Below, piece after piece: positions 1 through 6,831 of a stretch of DNA of 64,000 bases. Made by a program: the position numbers and the translations under genes. Positions within the stretch are counted from its first letter, which is position 1; every line of letters starts with the position of its first letter. The notes under the pieces were generated by a model, which saw only the letters and a program-made list of their open reading frames with translations, was not told the origin of the DNA and did no database searches. Source of the stretch: an uncultured Bacteroidota bacterium (GTDB lineage: Bacteria > Bacteroidota > Bacteroidia > UKL13-3). The stretch spans positions 1 to 64,000 of the forward strand of contig CAISCU010000043.1 of NCBI GenBank assembly GCA_903883965.1, given 5' to 3'.

Positions 1-58
1 CTCCGAAAATTTCTTCAGCAAGGGCTTTAATTGGGTTTTCCTCTTTCTGCTTTTTCAT
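1..58 (-). CDS. N-terminal fragment of an unrecognised protein (runs off the left edge)
   Basis: An ATG at 58 (minus strand) opens a reading frame that stays open to the window edge, giving 19 residues that begin MKKQKEENPIKALAEEIFG. It lies 94 bp downstream of the fic stop codon on the same strand, so the two could be co-transcribed. The fragment is charged and probably helical. It is too short to assign a family and no function is proposed. Confidence 0.4.
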   Translation of the reverse strand, partial: MKKQKEENPIKALAEEIFG

Positions 59-152
59 GATGTAATGGTTTTATAAAATTAATTCTTTTACCTATTACAT
101 CTACCTTTTAGTAACTTACACAAAAATCTTTACTCCCTCTAGGTTCTGTTAT

Positions 153-1280
153 TTATTTGTCTATTTTAGGTATTCTGATTTTCTTCGGACTTACAACAGT
201 GTAATTTGTTTTCTTTCCACTGTCTTCTGATCTAAACATTTCTTTTGCGACTAAATCTTGTAAATCTCGTAAAGCTGTGTCTAACGAGCAATTGGCAAGT
301 TTGGCGTAAGTTGATGTTCTTAAAAATCCAAGCTCTTTGCCATAATTGTCATACAAATAATTGATTACAAGTCGTTGTCTGTCGTTAATGTTTGTTAATT
401 TGTGCTTGTCCCAAAAGTGAGCTTTGTCTAAAATGATTTCTAAATTTTGTTCACTTGCCAATAACGCTCTTTCAAAACAACCTAAAAACCATTCTAAATA
501 TGGCGTGATGTCTGATGTTCCTTTTTGTATTTTTTCAATAATGCTGTTATATTGTTTATGCTCTTTGAAGATTTGGTTGGATAAGCTATAAAAACGAATT
601 TTACTATTATCGCTTTTTGCTAAATACATATCTAAAATTGCTCTCGCTATTCTTCCGTTGCCGTCATCAAATGGGTGAATGGTAACAAACCAAAAGTGAG
701 CAATGATTGATTTCAAGACGAAATCCAAACTTGTCTCACCATCCAACCAAATTAAAAACTGTTCCATTTCGTGTGGGACTCTGTCGGCAGATGGGGCTTC
801 AAAATGTATTTTTTCTCTGCCAAAAGCCCCTGAAACTACCTTCATTCCACCTGAACGATATTTGGCAACATCTATTTGCTGATAACCACTAAAACCAGTC
901 TGAAAAAGTGAATGATGCCAACCTAAAAGGCGGTTTGTTGTAAGTGGTTTGTCGAAATTTTGTGTAGCATCTAATATGACATCAACAATGCCTTCAATGT
1001 TTCGTGGTGTCTTTACAAAATCAGCATTTTCAATACCTAATTTTCGAGCAATTGATGAGCGAACAAGTTCGGGACTTAAAAACTCTCCTTCTATTCTTGA
1101 GGTATCTACAACATCTAAAATCAGCGATTCCAAAGTGGCTCGTTCAATAAAATCAAAACCTAAAGTTTCCATACGACCCAATAAACGTCCTTGTAAATGT
1201 CTTACAGAGGCCAAAACAGGCGATAACTTTTCGCTGTCCCAAACAAAGTTTGTCCAATTTTCTCTATTGTGTATGTACAT
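153..1280 (-). CDS. Fic family protein (probable AMP-transferase)
   Basis: Fic-fold enzymes usually transfer AMP from ATP to a hydroxyl group on a target protein; some act as toxins and others tune chaperones or topoisomerases. The catalytic loop HPFDDGNGRIAR is intact at about residues 201-212. An N-terminal inhibitory-helix motif of the [S/T]xxxE[G/N] form (TSRIEG, about residue 59) puts it in the self-inhibited class with the inhibitory helix ahead of the Fic core. The C-terminal third reads like a winged helix, which suggests DNA binding or autoregulation. The N-terminus (MYIHNRENWTNF) resembles the DUF4172-type segment seen before such Fic domains, so ATG 1280 is chosen; an ATG immediately upstream (1283) is equally possible, and the longer in-frame extension is not supported. 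Its first 16 or so codons and the upstream DNA recur at 3752-3894. Confidence 0.9.
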   Translation of the reverse strand: MYIHNRENWTNFVWDSEKLSPVLASVRHLQGRLLGRMETLGFDFIERATLESLILDVVDTSRIEGEFLSPELVRSSIARKLGIENADFVKTPRNIEGIVDVILDATQNFDKPLTTNRLLGWHHSLFQTGFSGYQQIDVAKYRSGGMKVVSGAFGREKIHFEAPSADRVPHEMEQFLIWLDGETSLDFVLKSIIAHFWFVTIHPFDDGNGRIARAILDMYLAKSDNSKIRFYSLSNQIFKEHKQYNSIIEKIQKGTSDITPYLEWFLGCFERALLASEQNLEIILDKAHFWDKHKLTNINDRQRLVINYLYDNYGKELGFLRTSTYAKLANCSLDTALRDLQDLVAKEMFRSEDSGKKTNYTVVSPKKIRIPKIDK

Positions 1281-1376
1281 CATTACCACCGCAGAATATG
1301 CGGTTAAAATAGTGGTTTTACACCGCAAATCCATTTTTTGCTGCTAAAATCCTCGATTTTGAGGTTATCTGTTGTT
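1234..1376. repeat. Left copy of a ~143-bp direct repeat (5' end of fic plus upstream DNA)
   Basis: Aligned by eye with 3752-3894 at a constant offset of 2518 bp, with no gaps and about six mismatches. It holds the first fic codons, a short palindrome CCGCA-GAATA-TGCGG at 1289-1303 just before the fic start, and a second small hairpin CCTC-GATTTT-GAGG at 1351-1364. Similarity stops abruptly at both ends. The palindrome sits where an operator or leader hairpin for fic would be. Confidence 0.9.
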
Positions 1377-1428
1377 TGGGGTTAGACCGTTTCGCTTGCA
1401 ACGAATTTAATCTATGATACTTTTATTT

Positions 1429-1488
1429 TCAGATCTTGTCTCCAGCCACAAACCAAAGAAAGGTGTGGGTATCTAAAAGATATTCCAT
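1429..1488 (-). pseudogene. Truncated PIN-domain (VapC-like) toxin remnant
   Basis: The ATG overlaps the stop codon of the VapB-like gene by one base (TAATG), the usual coupling of antitoxin and toxin. The frame encodes only MEYLLDTHTFLWFVAGDKI before a TGA. This matches the first strand and helix of PIN-domain toxins, whose first catalytic aspartate lies in the LLDTH motif; a full protein is about 130 residues. The remaining acidic residues are missing, so it cannot be an active RNase. The break lies about 50 bp from the end of the left direct repeat, consistent with loss by recombination there. Confidence 0.75.
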
Positions 1489-1694
1489 TACATGTATTCC
1501 TTAAAAATCTCTAATGGGTTATCAAAGTTGGGAGATAGTTGAATTTTACCTTTTGCATATCCAAATTCTCTAGATTTTACTGGAGCCTTTTTCTTGTTTT
1601 TTAATTTAAGAAAAGCAACAAAATCAGCCACTTTCTTTTTTAAGGAAATGGGTAGTGATTCAATTTCTATTTCAAATGGTGTATTGGACATCAT
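1488..1694 (-). CDS. VapB-like antitoxin, DUF2281 family
   Basis: A 68-residue protein whose C-terminal half carries the family signature FGYAKGKIQLSPNFDNPLE followed by FKEYM, typical of DUF2281 proteins that precede PIN toxins. The N-terminal half is a short amphipathic stretch (LPISLKKKVADFVAFL) as in these antitoxins. In family members the C-terminal tail wraps the toxin and the N-terminus makes the dimer and binds DNA; that is family knowledge. Its toxin partner here is reduced to 19 codons, so the gene is probably an orphan antitoxin. Confidence 0.75.
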   Translation of the reverse strand: MMSNTPFEIEIESLPISLKKKVADFVAFLKLKNKKKAPVKSREFGYAKGKIQLSPNFDNPLEIFKEYM

Positions 1695-1878
1695 TCAAAA
1701 TTGGAGAAGAAAATAGTTTTTTTCATCTAAAATTTAATCGGCTTTAACATGCTGTAAGGGTTGTTTTTATCTACCCAAAAAACTTGCAAGCTTGCGCGCA
1801 AAGTGTTCAAATGAGTTCAGTTTTATAAGCACTCCAAACCATTGACAATAGCAAGGTAACAAACCATTATAAATAGCC

Positions 1879-1934
1879 AATATATTATCTATTTTAAGAA
1901 TTAAACACTATATTTGTATAATATATTAGCTATT
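1879..1934 (+). promoter_or_regulatory. Candidate HipB operator pair
   Basis: Two near-identical 15-mers, AATATATTATCTATT (1879-1893) and AATATATTAGCTATT (1920-1934), differ at one base and start 41 bp apart, about four helical turns. They flank the -7 element at 1909-1916, and the second abuts the hipB start codon. Each contains the self-complementary core AATATATT, and the left one extends to a loose palindrome AATAG...CTATT from 1872. The layout fits autorepression by HipB; the operator role is inferred. Confidence 0.55.
1909..1916 (+). promoter_or_regulatory. Bacteroidota -7 element (TATATTTG) of hipBA
   Basis: TATATTTG matches the TAnnTTTG consensus. It ends 18 bp before the ATG at 1935, which decides that start over an in-frame TTG at 1914 that lies inside the promoter element itself. 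Confidence 0.6.
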
Positions 1935-2225
1935 ATGACAAAGTTTAGTGTAGAAAAAACCACATCTGATATATTAAAAGAATTGGCACTCAAACACAAA
2001 GTATTGAGAAAGCAGGCAGGATTTACCCAAAGCGAATTGGCCAAACGCTCTGGTGTATCATTGGGCAGCATCAAACGATTTGAAAATACTGGACAAATCT
2101 CTTTAGAATCATTACTCCAATCTGCTCAAATACTCAATTGTATCAGTGATTTTGATTTGATTCTCAATTCAAATTCCAATTTGAAAGCTATTGACAAACT
2201 TTTTAGCGATAGAACCAAAATTTAA
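1935..2225 (+). CDS. hipB: HipB-like antitoxin, XRE-family regulator
   Basis: A 96-residue protein with a helix-turn-helix of the XRE/Cro type at about residues 29-50 (FTQSELAKRSGVSLGSIKRF). HipB-type antitoxins bind the HipA kinase and repress their own operon. The stop codon is 2 bp from the hipA start, the standard hipBA arrangement. Paired 15-bp repeats around its promoter are likely its operators. The ATG at 1935 is chosen because the earlier TTG lies in the -7 element. Confidence 0.85.
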   Translation: MTKFSVEKTTSDILKELALKHKVLRKQAGFTQSELAKRSGVSLGSIKRFENTGQISLESLLQSAQILNCISDFDLILNSNSNLKAIDKLFSDRTKI

Positions 2226-2227
2226 AG

Positions 2228-3457
2228 ATGGATTTTATAAAAAAAATTATTGTTTCCATTCAATTCCATCAAACTGAAATTGAACTGGGTGAATTGGTAA
2301 GCGAAGGGCCTGATATTTATTTTAAGTATTACACCGATTTTATTGCAAAGGGTTTGGAAATATCTCCATTGAAACTGAAACTTAACAATGAAATTCATAA
2401 AGCCGATGCCAAACCTTTTGATGGTTTATTTGGTGTATTTGCAGATTCATTACCTGATGGTTGGGGCACATTGTTATTAGACAGAGCCTTAACTGCAAAG
2501 GGTATTGATATAAGCAATATTACCATGCTTGACCGATTGGCATTTGTGGGCAGCAAGGGTGCGGGAGCATTAAAATACAAACCCGCAATAAACCATGAAA
2601 ACCAAAAAGAGTGGGCGTTTGAACTAGACGATATTGCAAAATCAGCAAACCAAATTCTGTCTGGAACTGATTCAGAAATACTAGATACATTGTATGCATT
2701 AGGAGGCCCTTCAGGAGGTGCCCGCCCTAAAATTTTAGTGGGTTACAACAAGCACACAAAACATATTATGGGTTATGAGAATGAATTGCCAATGGGTTAT
2801 GAACATTGGCTTATTAAATTTCCCTCTTCTTCTGATAGACCCGACATTGCCAATATTGAATATGCGTATTATAAGATGGCACTAGATGCTGGAATTGAAA
2901 TGAGCGAGAGCAAATTATTTGAAGGCAAATCTGGAAAGACCTATTTTGGCACAAAACGCTTTGACAGAATTGGAAATAAGCGCTTGCACATGCATTCAGC
3001 AGCTGGCATGATGCACGACAATTATAGACTCAGTCAATTGGATTATGGAAATATGATGGATTGTGCTTTCAGACTTGAAAGGGATGTTCGTGCTTATGAA
3101 AAAATATTGCGACTAGCTGCTTTTAATGTTTTTGCCCACAATAGAGATGACCACAGTAAAAACTTTGGCTTTTTAATGGATGAAAATGGACAATGGAAAC
3201 TTGCTCCAGCTTATGACCTAACTTTTTCTAGTTCTGCGCATGGCATGCATAGCACAATGGTTAGCGGAGAAAGTGCCAATCCTAGCAATGCACATTTATT
3301 GGAATTGGCCAATTATTTTAAAATCAAAAACGCACACAATATTATTGACCAAGTTAAAGCTGTAATTTATAATTGGAAGGCGTATGCTAAACAATGCAAT
3401 GTAAGTGCCAATTCTAGAAATAAAATAGAAAAAGTAATTGGCAAAAAGCAAAGCTAA
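2228..3457 (+). CDS. hipA: HipA-family serine/threonine kinase toxin
   Basis: A 409-residue HipA-like kinase. In E. coli HipA phosphorylates glutamyl-tRNA synthetase and causes growth arrest; the target here is unknown. The N-terminal subdomain (FDGLFGVFADSLPDGWG) is present, followed by a glycine-rich loop GGPSGGARPK at about residue 159, the ATP-contacting LIKFP strand, the catalytic loop HNRDDHSKNF at about 304, and the metal-binding aspartate in PAYDL at about 328. Every motif needed for kinase activity appears intact and the length is normal. Pairing with hipB at a 2-bp gap shows a complete toxin-antitoxin module, bracketed by the 143-bp direct repeats. Confidence 0.9.
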   Translation: MDFIKKIIVSIQFHQTEIELGELVSEGPDIYFKYYTDFIAKGLEISPLKLKLNNEIHKADAKPFDGLFGVFADSLPDGWGTLLLDRALTAKGIDISNITMLDRLAFVGSKGAGALKYKPAINHENQKEWAFELDDIAKSANQILSGTDSEILDTLYALGGPSGGARPKILVGYNKHTKHIMGYENELPMGYEHWLIKFPSSSDRPDIANIEYAYYKMALDAGIEMSESKLFEGKSGKTYFGTKRFDRIGNKRLHMHSAAGMMHDNYRLSQLDYGNMMDCAFRLERDVRAYEKILRLAAFNVFAHNRDDHSKNFGFLMDENGQWKLAPAYDLTFSSSAHGMHSTMVSGESANPSNAHLLELANYFKIKNAHNIIDQVKAVIYNWKAYAKQCNVSANSRNKIEKVIGKKQS

Positions 3458-3751
3458 GAGAGTACAATACAAACCCAGTTTTATGTTTTATTCTATTTAG
3501 TCGGCATTTAATCAATAACCCAACAGTAACAAAATATGTTAAAGACCTTTCTGAGTGAATCAATTGTAATTTTGGGCGTTCTTGGTAAGCTGATTGTTCA
3601 ACGATTCTTTTAAACTAACAAAATCAGAGCGTACAAAAATAACATACGCGTATGAAATGAGCAGTTCTGAGGTAAGAATTAATGTAGCAAGAATAGATTC
3701 TGACATTCAATTACCATATCCAAAATTGGTAAAACCAAATACATTATAAAA
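3458..3751. other. Gene-poor stretch between hipA and the right repeat, possible gene remnants
   Basis: No complete gene is supported. On the plus strand a 30-codon frame (3657-3749, beginning MSSSEVRINVARIDSDIQLP) loosely resembles the start of trimeric dUTPases and stops 2 bp before the repeat, so it may be a cut-off gene start. The resemblance is weak and unproven. The rest shows only scattered short frames. Confidence 0.35.
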
Positions 3752-3801
3752 CTATCCCAAACAAAGTTTGTCCAATTTTCTCTGTTGTGTATGTACATCA
3801 T
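3752..3801 (-). pseudogene. 5' remnant of a second fic gene
   Basis: From the ATGs at 3801/3798 the minus strand reads MMYIHNRENWTNFVWDS, identical to the start of the intact Fic protein, then leaves homology at the repeat edge and reaches a stop soon after. Only the upstream region and about 17 codons survive, so no product is expected. Confidence 0.8.
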
Positions 3802-3894
3802 TACCGCCGCAGAATATGCGGTAAAAATAGTGGTTTTACACCGCAAATCCATTTTTTGCTGCTAAAATCCTCGATTTTGAGGTTGTGTGTTGTT
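3752..3894. repeat. Right copy of the ~143-bp direct repeat
   Basis: Matches 1234-1376 with about six substitutions and no gaps, in the same orientation. It contains the CCGCA-GAATA-TGCGG palindrome (3807-3821) and the start of a fic frame. Together with the left copy it brackets a 2.37-kb segment carrying the vap remnant and hipBA. Confidence 0.9.
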
Positions 3895-3972
3895 TTCTGA
3901 GTTAGATTTTAGGCTCTAAAATACTCTGCCGCAAAAGCAGTTTGACATCATTTACTAAACCCCATAAAAAGT

Positions 3973-4389
3973 TTAAAACGCAATAAAAGTAAACTCATAA
4001 TCACCTACCGTTGAAAAGAGCTTGAGTTGGGTTTCAGTAATTTCAACGGTGTAATTTGCAGAACCATCTATGGTTAAGGTTTTTTCGTCTGAAGACAAGC
4101 TCCAGGTACTTCTTTTATCGCTGGTTAAATTGGAACATTTTACACGAGAGGCAATGAACTGATAAGTACCGTTGCTTGAAAACAGGTAATAATCGTCTTT
4201 CTCACAATCTTGCAAAGCGGTTTCTATGCCATTGTGTTTAAAAGTTGACCAAGCCCAGTTATGAGACACTAATATACTTTTCTTTGACAGAACTGTGGTT
4301 TCCTTTTCGCAAGCAATAATTAATAAAAACACAGAAACAACTATTACCGCATAAAAGCGGTTTAAAATTTGTTTGACACGCATGCTCAT
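3973..4389 (-). CDS. Small lipoprotein, lipocalin-like fold possible
   Basis: A 138-residue protein with an N-terminal hydrophobic segment ending in a lipobox (LLIIAC, Cys about 27), so it is probably exported and lipid-anchored. The mature part has W, Y and F at spacings typical of small beta-barrel lipocalin-like lipoproteins of Bacteroidota (NWAWSTFKHNG, YYLFSSNGTYQF, STWSLSSDEKTLTI). Such proteins usually have unknown ligands. A second in-frame ATG at 4383 is an alternative start. A TATATTTG element on the minus strand at 4455-4462 could serve it, with a leader of about 60 nt. Confidence 0.7.
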   Translation of the reverse strand: MSMRVKQILNRFYAVIVVSVFLLIIACEKETTVLSKKSILVSHNWAWSTFKHNGIETALQDCEKDDYYLFSSNGTYQFIASRVKCSNLTSDKRSTWSLSSDEKTLTIDGSANYTVEITETQLKLFSTVGDYEFTFIAF

Positions 4390-4535
4390 ATAAAAATAAA
4401 TAGCTTAAGCTGATGAATTTAGATTGTAGTTGAATGAATACTGATCCACTCATACAAATATAAATCAATCTGAATATAACAGACTATTCCTGATATTCGA
4501 TAAGTATTAGGTAGTTTTAGCAAGGTGTTGTGAAA

Positions 4536-5117
4536 TCATTGATTTTTATTCCTGTAAAACAAATGCATCATTACAAAATGAGGCAAACTGATACTGGCCA
4601 AAAATATAAAAAAATAGGCCAACAGATGACTCATTTTACTGTGATTTGCTATGTAAATGAAAGCGATAAAAATAAATACAGCAGCAATGGTGAAAGGAAA
4701 GGCTTTTCTATATAAAATTAGATTGGGTAATTTTAATTCGATTTGAATATGATTCCAAGCATTAACACTGTGTTGAGCTATAAAATAAAGGCCAAACGCC
4801 AAAGGTAGAGGGGTTAAAATGCCTAACAATAAAATAAACAATAAGCCTCTGTATTTATACAAATTTTGTGACAAGCCAATTAAGATCAAAACCAAAAAAG
4901 AGGCTGTTGCAAAATACATTGAATAGGCCTGCAGATTCATAGTAAGTTCTACCGAAAATTTAAACTTACTAATAATTGAAACCAGTTCAATAGACTCTAA
5001 AACATGTGTTGAAATGATAAATGTTAAAACAGATGCACCCAGTAATGTTGATACCAGATAATGCTTAACAGGGGAAAGCTTGAGATTGGGGTGAAAAATA
5101 AATTGTAACCCTAACGT
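4536..5117 (-). pseudogene. 5'-truncated Brp/Blh-family beta-carotene dioxygenase-like membrane protein
   Basis: Brp/Blh enzymes cleave beta-carotene to retinal, the chromophore of rhodopsins; they are ~280-320-residue membrane proteins with histidine iron ligands. Here an open frame from 5117 to 4536 encodes about 193 residues resembling the C-terminal part: hydrophobic segments, a PLPLAFGLYFIAQHS motif with its histidine, and a closing SLPHFVMMHLFY. An in-frame TAA at 5118-5120 precedes it and no ATG occurs until the MNLQAYSMYF position (4940), inside a membrane segment. The N-terminal half with its ligands is absent, so it is probably a decayed gene. DNA upstream to 5368 shows no missing half. 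Family assignment is by eye. Confidence 0.5.
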
Positions 5118-5368
5118 TTATTTTAAAAAACCAATCCTCTTTTAAAAAATTATATCATGAAAAGGCATTTAGTGATAACTCATTTTTGAATAAACATGTC
5201 TATTTATAAAAATGAATTTTGTTTACTTAACGTAATAACTGTAGAGAGTAGGCAATAGATAATCATTACAATCAAGGCCAATGGTATCAATGGTAATTTT
5301 ACTGATCATTGGCTTACACCAAAACCAGCATCAATTTTAGTCGATAAAAACTTGGTAATTGATGGTAC

Positions 5369-6703
5369 TTAATGCGCAATGATTAACCTGCGAAGGGTTT
5401 CTTGTGTGCCTGATTTTATTTTAAGTATATAAATCCCATCTTTGAGTCCAGAGCCATCTACCGTAACGTTTTTTGTATGTGTATTGACTGCTTGTAGGAT
5501 TTTACCATTTAAATCCATCAAACCAATTTCATAAAACCCTTTTTGTTCAAATTCAATCTGAATCATTCCTTCTGCGGGGTTTGGATACAATTTTAATTGC
5601 AATTGGTTTTCAATTTCTGGGTTGCCATTGGCTAGCCTTTTGGCACTGGCTGTTCTGCAATTTTCAAAATTGCGCATCAAATCAAAATAATCACCATTTT
5701 CGAATGAAAGTGTTTGCTCACTTGTCTTTAATCCACTTAACAAAGAAACACCAACAATACTATTGCCTGGGTTATAAAAGAATGTCCTAGTTTGCGGATC
5801 AATGGCACTGCCTGCATTCAGGCTATAGCCTCCCAATGTTACAGCATTTGGTGAGAGTATATTAACCAATCCGGTATTTGGATTGATCCTTGCCAACCTT
5901 ACAGTTGATGAATCGAGTTGCTCAACTGAATCGGACGGGTTAACTGGGTTTGGGTAATAGGAAAAATAATTTTTACGAACCAATCCATACAAACTATTGT
6001 CTATACAGCTGTAGCTGAAATTATCAAAGATACCGCCTCCGGGTACACTGATCTCTGCCTTGCTAAATACATTTCCACTGTATAAATCTAAGCCTATTAA
6101 ATGGGAGCCTGTCGAAAAATAGTAAACCATTTGATAAGGATCTATAGCACTACCCGCTAAGGCATAACCAGGCGCAATGGAATTTGGAGAAATCTGATTG
6201 ATTTGACCTGTTTTGTTATCAATATTGGCTAAATAAACCTCTCCTGCATAATTGCCCGTAACGGGGTCGTACAAAACCCTTCTGGCCAAACCATATAAAG
6301 TGCTGTCTGAATGGCAGAACCTAAAATTATCAAAATAACTACTGGCCATTGCGTTAGAAATAGGAGTACTGTTAATCATTTGTCCGTTTTGCAAATCAAA
6401 TGTATTGAGGTTTTTTTGTCCAATAAAAACAAATGTATTTTCAAATGGATTCAGTGCAGCGCCAGTCAGGTTTACTAAATCGTTGTATTGTTCTTGGCCA
6501 ATATTTGAAACAAAACCTTTTGTGGTATTGAGTTCACCCAAACGAATGGTGACTGAATCAAAACGTTCATAAGGAGTGAATGTGGTGTCAAGCGGATCGT
6601 TTACTAGGGTGTAGAAGTTCTTTCTTACAATTCCATATAATTTTTGACCCATCGCTTCAAACTGAACCAAGAGTATGCAAACAAGGAATATTAAATGTTT
6701 CAT
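5369..6703 (-). CDS. Secreted repeat protein with type IX secretion C-terminal sorting domain
   Basis: A 444-residue protein with a signal peptide (MKHLIFLVCILLVQFEAMGQ). Three related segments follow, each with a YG(I/L)(V/A)R core, a phrase about tracked relations and results (INQISPNSIAPGYAL, VNILSPNAVTLGGYSL) and a GSAID motif, suggesting a beta-propeller-like fold. The last ~70 residues form a typical T9SS type A sorting domain: LYPNPAEG at about residue 372, GLMDLNGKIL, and GIYILKIKSG before a basic tail. In Bacteroidota such proteins cross the outer membrane through the Por machinery and are attached at the cell surface or released. Function is unknown. It lies behind the LruC gene on the same strand but after that gene's terminator. 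Confidence 0.85.
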   Translation of the reverse strand: MKHLIFLVCILLVQFEAMGQKLYGIVRKNFYTLVNDPLDTTFTPYERFDSVTIRLGELNTTKGFVSNIGQEQYNDLVNLTGAALNPFENTFVFIGQKNLNTFDLQNGQMINSTPISNAMASSYFDNFRFCHSDSTLYGLARRVLYDPVTGNYAGEVYLANIDNKTGQINQISPNSIAPGYALAGSAIDPYQMVYYFSTGSHLIGLDLYSGNVFSKAEISVPGGGIFDNFSYSCIDNSLYGLVRKNYFSYYPNPVNPSDSVEQLDSSTVRLARINPNTGLVNILSPNAVTLGGYSLNAGSAIDPQTRTFFYNPGNSIVGVSLLSGLKTSEQTLSFENGDYFDLMRNFENCRTASAKRLANGNPEIENQLQLKLYPNPAEGMIQIEFEQKGFYEIGLMDLNGKILQAVNTHTKNVTVDGSGLKDGIYILKIKSGTQETLRRLIIAH

Positions 6704-6775
6704 AATTTATGATACAATTTAATGGTTAAAAAGTTTGATTAAAAATGGTTGAACAAATCTAACCAAGTTCATAAA

Positions 6776-6807
6776 AAAAGCTGATACCCTTTCGAGTATC
6801 AGCTTTT
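6776..6807 (-). terminator. Rho-independent terminator of the lipoprotein-LruC operon
   Basis: Perfect 12-bp inverted repeat, AAAAGCTGATAC and GTATCAGCTTTT, with an 8-nt loop, 24 bp after the LruC gene stop. On the minus strand the stem runs into a T stretch. Confidence 0.85.
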
Positions 6808-6831
6808 CTCTATTCATTCATTTTCTAGCGT

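Noticed and set aside
949-1347. 132-codon plus-strand frame opposite fic
   Set aside because: Fully antisense to the Fic protein, whose motifs are intact.
1914-1934. TTG start giving a longer HipB
   Set aside because: The TTG is part of the TATATTTG promoter element, so it would not be transcribed.
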